Assembly: GCA_036794825.1 (NCBI GenBank)
Contig: DAIRGA010000036.1
Span: forward strand, 1-44,572
Source of the DNA: RZYY01 sp036794825
GTDB lineage: Bacteria > Bacteroidota > Bacteroidia > Bacteroidales > 4484-276
Direction: 5' to 3'
DNA length: 44,572 bases
The notes beneath the pieces were generated by a model. The model worked only from the letters and a program-made list of their open reading frames with translations, had not been told where the DNA came from and did not search any database. Positions 38,357-44,572 of this stretch are shown here, in pieces (within the stretch, counting starts at the first letter, position 1; each line of letters opens with the position of its first letter). A program made the position numbers and the translations under genes.

Positions 38357-41308
38357 CTATTTGCTGTGAATTACTTTGAACTCTTTGGGTTCGGTTCCGG
38401 CAGTGCGGATAAAGTAAACGCCTGCGGGGAATGCGCCGAGGTCGAAACCATAGACGTTGTCGGGTTTCCCGGGCAGGTCAATCCAGCGGAGGAGTTTTCC
38501 GGCGGCATCGTACAGCCCGATTTGTGTAGTTCCCTCAAAACCGCTTCCGGCTTCGATGTAAACAAAACCTGAGGAGGGGTTGGGGAATACGGTGATTTCG
38601 TTCTCTTCGGCGGGATCAATCGGTTCGGCCTCCTTGGAAGTGGAGTACTTGTACCTTAGCGTAGTATTGGTAGTGTTTGTTCCGCAGCCATAAACCGTAG
38701 TTACCAGTTTTACTTTTCCGGTGAATGTGGCGGTCCAGATGATTTTGGCATCATCGCCACAGTAGTCATCCGAATAGGCGATAAACTCGTTGGTGGTGAA
38801 GTTGCGGAGGGTCATCTCCGAGTCGTAGGAAGCGGTGGCGCCATCGGTGGAGCAGTAGGAGAAATGATATACTCTGCCTGCTGTTACGTTGAATGCGGTG
38901 AATTCGCCTGCGTAGATGCTTTTCTGTGATTTCCAGTTGGTGCCGGGTGTCAGGGTTGTGCTTGGATACTGAATGGTGCTGTTGCATCCCTGTGGCGCCT
39001 GCACGGTGATGGTGGCGTAGCCCAGGTTGTTGGTTTCGCTGGATTCTGCCAACTGGTTATCGGCGTCGGCAATAAAGAGAAGATACCACACGCCGGCAGC
39101 AGTGGAGGAGGGTATAGTAACCACTTCGCTCAGCGCTGCAGTAGCGTTTGCTGCGAGTGCTCCCACGGCATCGGTGGCGAGGTAAACATCTCCGGTTCCG
39201 TAAACGGCATCTGACGAAAGATAATACTTAAGGCTGGATGCTCCGGCCGGGCCGGTTCCCTGGTTTTTCACCGTGCAGGAGGCTGTGGTGGTTCCGCCGT
39301 TGCTCACGGTAGTTGGGCTGAGCGCAGGACTCAGAACGATCAGATCCGGCGGACCGGCTGAGGAGGTCACGCTGACCTGCACGCTGCCCACATTGTTGTT
39401 TTCGTTTACTTCCGCTACCTGGGCATCGGCATCGGCAAAGAACAGAATATACCAGGTTCCGGGAGCGGTAGCTGCAGGAATGGTAACTACTTCACTAACT
39501 GCAGCACCGGCGCTGGCAGCGAGTGAGGCAACGGCGTCGGTGGCAAGCAGGATATCGCCGGTTCCGTAAGTATTGTCAGCCGAAAGGTAGTATTTCAGGT
39601 TGGAAGCTCCGGCAGATGCAGTTCCCTGGTTGAATACATTGCAGGATGCGGTGAGCGTTTGGCCGTCCTGCACGGAGGTCGGGCTGGCAGCCTGGCTTTG
39701 GGTAACAAGGTCGGGCTGAGCCGGGGCTGAACCTACCTGGAAAGAAAAGACTTTGGTCCGTCGTGCCTGGGACGTACCGACATACTGGGTGGTGAACCAG
39801 AAGGTCTTGTCGTCTGCAGGATCCACGCTCATACCCGCATAATCGCCCCAGCGGTTGTAGGAGGTCTGTGAGTATGCGCCGGTGTGAACAGTCTGTTCAG
39901 CAAGGTCGAGCTGACCTGCACCAGCGGCATAAGCAGCTGCCGTTTGACCAGTATAACGAATTCCAGGATAAACCGTAGAACTCGAAACTGAATATCCAAG
40001 TCCTAACTCGTTCTGGCCATTGAGCCTGATGCTTCCCATCCACCTTGAATTGGCGTCAGGAGAATAAGTCCCTGACTGCCGGATTGACCATGTTCCGGTG
40101 GTTTTTCTCAGTTCATACCAACGGATTCCAGCCCTGTCGGTATTGTTCACATCCACAGTATGACAGCATACCAGAGTCTGGTAGGTTCCAAAATTTCTGT
40201 ACTGGGGAGCATTCATAATTACCTGCGGAATGGCATCGAGTTCCCTGGTAGTGCCAGGCTGCTTGATGTTGTCCCAGTTAGCGCCAAAATTGCTGTCGAA
40301 GGCAGGCACGCTCAACTGCTGTACCCTCGAAAAAGTTGAGGTTGAAGGCGATGCCCAGTTAACAGCCAGCTCATAGATCCAGAGTTGGTCAGAGCCACCG
40401 CCGATAGCATCGTCATTGATGGTAATGAAAAGCCCGGGACTCCCGGCCGGTGCAAAAGTTCCGTCATTATCCACCGGAGGTACACACATAAAACCGTCAA
40501 TGGTGGTTGGCCTCCATGGGTTGTCAAATCCTACCATCTGGGCTGTCTGACCATTCAGCATCTTCGACCTTTCCATCACATAGATGTCCTTTTTACCGAC
40601 ACCAGAAGTATTGGTGCCCATGTAATAGCCATCCTGCCAGATACCGATTTTCTCATAATCCGGCATATCGTCCACATCAAATGAGTATTTGTGCCATGCG
40701 CCAGTCGGATCGTTGCTTTGCGACACAGCTACGAGCATGTAATCATTTGCGCCGCATATCGAAAACTCGACAACCAGCCACCTGTCAGCCTGTTCATCGT
40801 ACAGAGCAATGGGGTCGCCATCATTACAACTCGACCCGGTTACACCGCTGAATAGCAGATTCAGGTTGGTTGGCCCGGCAAGCAAGGTACCGGTTTTTGA
40901 ATAAATGGCATATACCGAATTGATGGTCTGCATGTAGTGGTTAGGCCCGGCAGTACCGTTGCAATCCGGCGGATAGTAGGGTGATTGCTGTCCTTCCCAT
41001 ACAGCGATCGGCGCTTTTGGAGGTTCAACACCGCCAAAGTGTTTTTGCCAGGCAGGATCATCTCCTTTGGGCAAGGCAATTTCGGCGTAAGGATACTCAC
41101 GCAGGCGGAGTTTCTCATTTCGCGGTTTCAACGCATCCAGTTCCATCTTCTCAAATTCATCCGCCGAAATTACCGGCAGATCACGCAGCGGTTGCGAAAG
41201 CCCGTGGTAAACCCCAACGCCAACATAGGATGGGCTGATGGATTCTTCCTGCGCTGAAACCAGGAAACCAAATGCAAAAAGCATCGTAAAAAGTAAGAAA
41301 TTTCTCAT
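38357..41308 (-). CDS. T9SS-secreted protein with two CARDB domains
   Basis: This 983-residue protein has a signal peptide (MRNFLLFTMLFAFGFLVSAQ). Residues about 90-560 form a large beta-rich domain with propeller-like features (GTAGPNHYMQTINSVYAIY, DPIALYDEQADRWLVVEFS, YYMGTN, WGDYAGMSVDPADDKTFWF), seen in uncharacterised Bacteroidota surface proteins. Two CARDB cell-adhesion-related domains follow in tandem at about 565-680 and 685-800, each starting PDL and containing KYYLS and YGTGD. A further beta-sandwich with cysteine pairs (YSDDYCGDD) precedes a T9SS type A sorting domain (ITVFPNPSSGFVYIEAG, then FPAGVYFIRT). It is predicted to be exported and anchored or released through T9SS. No catalytic motif is evident. 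Confidence 0.9.
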   Translation of the reverse strand: MRNFLLFTMLFAFGFLVSAQEESISPSYVGVGVYHGLSQPLRDLPVISADEFEKMELDALKPRNEKLRLREYPYAEIALPKGDDPAWQKHFGGVEPPKAPIAVWEGQQSPYYPPDCNGTAGPNHYMQTINSVYAIYSKTGTLLAGPTNLNLLFSGVTGSSCNDGDPIALYDEQADRWLVVEFSICGANDYMLVAVSQSNDPTGAWHKYSFDVDDMPDYEKIGIWQDGYYMGTNTSGVGKKDIYVMERSKMLNGQTAQMVGFDNPWRPTTIDGFMCVPPVDNDGTFAPAGSPGLFITINDDAIGGGSDQLWIYELAVNWASPSTSTFSRVQQLSVPAFDSNFGANWDNIKQPGTTRELDAIPQVIMNAPQYRNFGTYQTLVCCHTVDVNNTDRAGIRWYELRKTTGTWSIRQSGTYSPDANSRWMGSIRLNGQNELGLGYSVSSSTVYPGIRYTGQTAAAYAAGAGQLDLAEQTVHTGAYSQTSYNRWGDYAGMSVDPADDKTFWFTTQYVGTSQARRTKVFSFQVGSAPAQPDLVTQSQAASPTSVQDGQTLTASCNVFNQGTASAGASNLKYYLSADNTYGTGDILLATDAVASLAASAGAAVSEVVTIPAATAPGTWYILFFADADAQVAEVNENNNVGSVQVSVTSSAGPPDLIVLSPALSPTTVSNGGTTTASCTVKNQGTGPAGASSLKYYLSSDAVYGTGDVYLATDAVGALAANATAALSEVVTIPSSTAAGVWYLLFIADADNQLAESSETNNLGYATITVQAPQGCNSTIQYPSTTLTPGTNWKSQKSIYAGEFTAFNVTAGRVYHFSYCSTDGATASYDSEMTLRNFTTNEFIAYSDDYCGDDAKIIWTATFTGKVKLVTTVYGCGTNTTNTTLRYKYSTSKEAEPIDPAEENEITVFPNPSSGFVYIEAGSGFEGTTQIGLYDAAGKLLRWIDLPGKPDNVYGFDLGAFPAGVYFIRTAGTEPKEFKVIHSK
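39000..39715 (-). repeat. Two CARDB domain copies with a 366-bp period
   Basis: Equivalent phrases recur 366 bases (122 codons) apart; for example CCGGTTCCG occurs at 39192-39200 and about 39558-39566. The protein copies are roughly half identical, with shared LKYYLS, YGTGD, LATDAV, SEVVTIP and ETNN/ENNN turns. Confidence 0.8.
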
Positions 41309-41363
41309 AATAAATTTGTTTGGTTAGTAATTGATTGAAACTTCAATGATTTGAAAATCATAG

Positions 41364-41393
41364 CAAAAGTATTTCGAATTTATGATAAACAAA
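41364..41393 (-). promoter_or_regulatory. Promoter of the tandem-CARDB gene
   Basis: On the minus strand, TTTG (41393-41390), an 18-base spacer and TACTTTTG (41371-41364) give full matches to both Bacteroidetes promoter elements. The ATG at 41308 lies 56 bases downstream. Confidence 0.75.
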
Positions 41394-41559
41394 ATTTGTT
41401 ACCACTTTTTTTTTAAGAAATTTGTTCAAACCTCTAAATAGTTCTGATTCAGATGCATAGAAGATTAAAGAATTGCAATAAAAGCGTGTTTTGAAAAATT
41501 CTTTCTAAAAAAAGAGGCAGTCTTAAAAGTCATCCATTTTTTTCACCGTTTTTTGATCC

Positions 41560-41623
41560 CTAAAGGAAAAACGTTGAAAATCAGGATCCCTGTTGGGTAG
41601 GGATACACCTGACTTTCAACGTT
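41560..41623 (-). terminator. Long bipartite hairpin, probable terminator of the right-edge gene
   Basis: Three stem segments are nested: AACGTTGAAA (41570-41579) with TTTCAACGTT (41614-41623), TCAGG (41581-41585) with CCTGA (41608-41612), and CCCT (41588-41591) with AGGG (41599-41602). About 19 pairs are broken by two small internal loops. Reading on the minus strand, TTTTTCCTTTAG follows the stem, a fair T tract. It is longer than the other terminators in the window. Confidence 0.65.
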
Positions 41624-41678
41624 TCGGGTCACTACAGGTCTTTTAAAACAGCTTCTTTAGTTTGCTGATAAGAAATTT

Positions 41679-44572
41679 CTATTGAGCGCTGGTTATTTTA
41701 ACCAGTTTGCCTTTCTGGACAAATCCAGAGTTGGCATCGCTCAACGTTACAAAGTAGATGCCTTGCCTGAGGTTTCGGATATCCAGTTCGATACCTCCGC
41801 CGGCAAAAGAGACAGTATATTCATGGACAAGCTTTCCATTGATGTCGTACACTTCAATGGTACTTTGATCGGAGGATGCGTTGAAAGTCTCAATGAACAC
41901 AGTTGTTGTCGCGGGATTCGGCGTGATGTTCAGGTAACTGTCAACGCCTTCCAGCTTGACAACATTTTCGCTCAGAACGGCTTCATCATAAAGCGATTCT
42001 TTGGTGACGAGATCACGATAGTCGGAAGTATTGTTGAGCAGATAGATGGCGAGGTTGGCGTTGCTGCCCTCGTTTTCGGCAATTTGCTGCAACAGGCTCG
42101 TTGTCTCGGAAGTAATTACCGACCAGCCATGCTCCAGTGCATCGAGGTTGAGCAGAAGTAATGATCTAAGCTCGGCTTGCTCCTCATCCATCGGGATAAA
42201 CTCCTGAAGATGAAGTCTGGCCATGAGTGTATTGCCATTGCGAAGGAAATATTCATACCGCAGCATCGCCTTTTCGTTGGTTGTCAGTCTGGCTGATGTG
42301 AGAATCAATTCCATAGCTGCTTCATTCAGATCAATGATAGAAGCCAGTATAGTATTAGCATCCAGGTAAGGATTGTCTGAGGATTGGAGCAGTTCCGTAT
42401 AGTTGGCTACCAATTGGTAATTTCCACCAAATCCTGTCATCATTCCATAGAGTTTGCTCACATTATCGCACACGAAGTTGATGTTGAGATTCCCCTGCGA
42501 TGGCATTCCATAAATCTGTTTTGCACATGAAGCAGTGGAGTGCATGGGTGTGCTGCTGGTAACTACCACATTCGGGAACGATAGGGTGAACATGCCAAAG
42601 TTATTGGCCACAGTGATGGGTGGTGCGGCGCTCTTGTTGATGTCAATCGCGGTATTCCTGTTGCTCCAGAGTGTATTGAGACCTGGGTCGGTTCCGGGTA
42701 ATCCGATATTGCCGGTTTGACCCTGAACGTTAATACCTATCGAATTGTAGTTGTACAGGAAATTATTTCTGATCCTTGGAAGTACTCCGGCAGTTGGCGT
42801 AGTTCCCCTGAAATCCATCGCAATCCGTGAATCGCTGACGCAGTTGCTGGTCACCTGGCTGGATGCCGATAAATTCAATCCGAAAATTCCGGTGGTTGTG
42901 GTATAGTTCTGCATAGTGATTTCATTGCAGGTGATATAGCTACTGCTGTTGGACGCTTCACTTAGGTAGATGCCGGTGTTCACGCATTGGTCAATGATGT
43001 TATCGGTAATCTCTGCATTTCTCGACGAAAGAGACTGAATACCAAAGTAAAACCCGTGAATGTCGTTGCCCGCAATGCTGAACCTCGACGAACGATCAGT
43101 ATAAATACCGGCTTGCAACAGATTGAGGTGGTAATTATTGATGATCGTATTCTCACGTATTTCGATTACCGGACCCGAGCAGAGTTCCATCCAGATTGGA
43201 TAACCTTTAACTTTGGTCTCTATCCTGTTAGCATGAACTCCCGTGTAGGAAATCTGGTTTTTGAGCACGATTCCATAATTCAGGTCGGTAAAGTTGTTTT
43301 TGGAGAAAATTCCACCTCCGAAAATCTGGAATATACCATAGGAAACAAAGCTTTTGTCGATCGGGCTGTTGATGAATTCATTCTGCGAAACGGTTTGTTT
43401 GAATTCTGAAGATGTGGCATAGATTCCGTACATGCTCTGGCTATCGGTGAACGGATAGTTGCATGGTGTCTTGAAATCAGGATAGAAGGTCTCGGTTACA
43501 AAACGATTTCCACTGATCGGGTGGTTGAAATTTCCGTTGTTCTCCACCCTGATTCCGGTGTTGCAGTTGGAAAACAAGTTGTTGGAAATAAGCCCATCCA
43601 CACCTTTGTAGAAATAGAGCGCTACTTCGGCATTTTTAAACGTACACTCATTGATCATGTTGATTACCGAATTGGAATTGACCGGATCCTCAAACCGCAA
43701 TCCTTTCCATGTTCTATTCATGTCGCAGGGGCGGAAAACTGTGTTGTTGGCTCTGATATAGCCTCCACCGTTGAATACTATCCCCGCACATTCACCAAAT
43801 ACAATATCCATAGTTGTAACATCTAGCATCGCTCCGTTAGTTACCGTAACGATCACATTATCAGCGATATAGTATTTGTTGTCCCAAACAGTGTTGGTGG
43901 TGATGGTCAATGGTGAAGTAATCTGTACAAACGTTGGGTCAATGGCTGCAAAACAGCATGTCTCATTCTGAGGCTTGAGAATCAGTTGAATTGGATAGTT
44001 GCAGTCGTCGTTACCACCGAAAATCATAAAGTAATTATCGCCGGCACATAAATTATTGACAGTAAATGGAACGCCGGGAATGATTGGCGATGACGGACCG
44101 GGAGGTGAAATCAATGCGAATGTGAATGGTCCTGGATAGGATGAAGGATCAAGAGTAATCGTAAATGAACCGTCACACAATTCCGGACAGGATGGGTCGG
44201 TGTATTCATAACTCAGGACATCAATAAAGCAGCAGATGTCGTTTTCAAATCCGATCTGGAAGAAGACCTCCTCGATGCAAAGTCCTGATGCGTCGGTTAC
44301 GGTGAAACCATAAACTCCCGGGCAAAGGTTTGTCAATGAGAATGGTACGCCAGCCAAAACTGTCCATGACGGTCCCGGAGGCGAAACCTGGGTTACCGTG
44401 AATGGCGACACCGTGGAAGCCGGGTCAATCTGGAACGAAAGCGATCCATCGCAGGCTTCGGGGCAGGAAGCATTCGATTGCTCTGTCCATTCGATGATGA
44501 TGTCACAGCAGATGTCGTTTTCAAATCCGATCTGGAAGAAGACCTCCTCGATGCAAAGGCCTGATGCGTCGG
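41679..44572 (-). CDS. T9SS-secreted beta-helix protein, N-terminus beyond right edge (partial)
   Basis: The frame is open from the right edge to a stop at 41679, about 964 residues; the true start lies outside the window. From the edge inwards there are at least two cysteine-rich modules of about 92 residues (DASGLCIEEVFFQIGFENDI, CDGSF and PGPSSP), similar in style to repeated SprB-like domains. A right-handed parallel beta-helix follows over roughly 400 residues, with many N-containing turns (GNRFVTET, ENTIINNYHL, DNIIDQCVNTGIYLSEA). A helical stretch leads to the T9SS type A sorting domain (YLNITPNPATTTVFIET, IYFVTLSD and KLVKIT). An internal ATG at 44411 begins an open frame but is not the real start. 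Beta-helices often bind or cleave polysaccharides, but no catalytic residues are obvious. Confidence 0.87.
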   Translation of the reverse strand, partial: DASGLCIEEVFFQIGFENDICCDIIIEWTEQSNASCPEACDGSLSFQIDPASTVSPFTVTQVSPPGPSWTVLAGVPFSLTNLCPGVYGFTVTDASGLCIEEVFFQIGFENDICCFIDVLSYEYTDPSCPELCDGSFTITLDPSSYPGPFTFALISPPGPSSPIIPGVPFTVNNLCAGDNYFMIFGGNDDCNYPIQLILKPQNETCCFAAIDPTFVQITSPLTITTNTVWDNKYYIADNVIVTVTNGAMLDVTTMDIVFGECAGIVFNGGGYIRANNTVFRPCDMNRTWKGLRFEDPVNSNSVINMINECTFKNAEVALYFYKGVDGLISNNLFSNCNTGIRVENNGNFNHPISGNRFVTETFYPDFKTPCNYPFTDSQSMYGIYATSSEFKQTVSQNEFINSPIDKSFVSYGIFQIFGGGIFSKNNFTDLNYGIVLKNQISYTGVHANRIETKVKGYPIWMELCSGPVIEIRENTIINNYHLNLLQAGIYTDRSSRFSIAGNDIHGFYFGIQSLSSRNAEITDNIIDQCVNTGIYLSEASNSSSYITCNEITMQNYTTTTGIFGLNLSASSQVTSNCVSDSRIAMDFRGTTPTAGVLPRIRNNFLYNYNSIGINVQGQTGNIGLPGTDPGLNTLWSNRNTAIDINKSAAPPITVANNFGMFTLSFPNVVVTSSTPMHSTASCAKQIYGMPSQGNLNINFVCDNVSKLYGMMTGFGGNYQLVANYTELLQSSDNPYLDANTILASIIDLNEAAMELILTSARLTTNEKAMLRYEYFLRNGNTLMARLHLQEFIPMDEEQAELRSLLLLNLDALEHGWSVITSETTSLLQQIAENEGSNANLAIYLLNNTSDYRDLVTKESLYDEAVLSENVVKLEGVDSYLNITPNPATTTVFIETFNASSDQSTIEVYDINGKLVHEYTVSFAGGGIELDIRNLRQGIYFVTLSDANSGFVQKGKLVKITSAQ
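44230..44572 (-). repeat. Near-identical 67-bp segments 276 bp apart at the right edge
   Basis: Bases 44230-44296 and 44506-44572 are identical except for one position. The period is 276 bases, or 92 codons, the length of one cysteine-rich module. The second copy runs into the window edge, so further copies probably follow. Confidence 0.9.

Larger units (their letters stand above)
41309..41678. other. Intergenic region with promoter and long hairpin
   Basis: These 370 bases between two minus-strand T9SS genes carry no open frame. They hold the CARDB gene promoter (41364-41393), an AT-rich stretch, and a long bipartite hairpin at 41570-41623 that is probably the terminator of the right-hand gene. 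Confidence 0.6.

Noticed and set aside
41570..41623. Possible integron attC-like site
   Set aside because: The hairpin lacks the paired RYYYAAC and GTTRRRY simple sites in the required positions, and there is no integrase or gene-cassette array nearby.

Overview
The window is a chromosomal segment from a member of the phylum Bacteroidota, most likely an uncultured Bacteroidales-type organism; the exact lineage is inferred. Four signs support this. Most upstream regions carry the Bacteroidetes -7 promoter box TAnnTTTG, sometimes with a TTTG-like -33 box. Shine-Dalgarno sequences are essentially absent. Several large secreted proteins end in a type IX secretion system (T9SS) type A sorting domain. 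The core gene order rplU-rpmA-serS is accompanied by DUF2027/Smr, DUF4402-like and Bacteroidota-type response-regulator genes. A flavodiiron protein suggests an anaerobe or microaerophile.

Layout. 1-2.7 kb: the 5' part of a large secreted multidomain protein (minus strand), cut by the left edge. 3.1-8 kb: a plus-strand housekeeping block, rplU, rpmA, serS, a TPR-repeat envelope protein and rsmA. 8-19 kb: mostly minus-strand genes, namely a T9SS cargo protein, a DUF2027/Smr protein, a small DUF4402-like secreted protein, an NtrC-type response regulator and a GLUG-repeat T9SS protein, interrupted by a plus-strand aromatic amino acid decarboxylase. 19-23.5 kb: a flavodiiron protein, a lipoprotein and an isolated elongation factor G. 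23.5-26 kb: a MATE exporter and a Uma2-family protein on the minus strand. 26-28.7 kb: an EamA permease, the RNase P RNA gene (rnpB), smpB and a secreted thioredoxin-like protein. 28.8-30 kb: a second sigma54-type response regulator without a DNA-binding domain. 30-36.7 kb: a co-oriented set made of a sodium:solute symporter, an acyl-CoA synthetase, a lipocalin-like lipoprotein, an outer-membrane barrel and a secreted alpha/beta hydrolase. 36.8-44.6 kb: three minus-strand secreted proteins, an endonuclease/exonuclease/phosphatase-fold enzyme, a tandem-CARDB T9SS protein and a beta-helix T9SS protein cut by the right edge.

How the genes fit together. The first and third blocks are translation and RNA-quality genes (L21, L27, SerRS, RsmA, EF-G, RNase P, SmpB). 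The 30-36.7 kb set could work as an uptake and activation pathway for a carboxylic acid released from an ester: barrel and hydrolase outside, symporter in the inner membrane, CoA ligase in the cytoplasm. That is an inference from gene order and family roles. The T9SS cargo genes at both ends and in the middle point to a surface rich in adhesin-like proteins.

I did not find a CRISPR array, prophage, insertion sequence, tRNA or clear defence island. The observations most worth a second look are an apparent duplication of the 3' strand of helix P4 in the RNase P RNA, two atypical sigma54-type regulators (one without GAFTGA, one without a helix-turn-helix), the putative ester/carboxylate locus, a near-leaderless smpB promoter, and several genes whose longest open frame begins inside its own promoter box.
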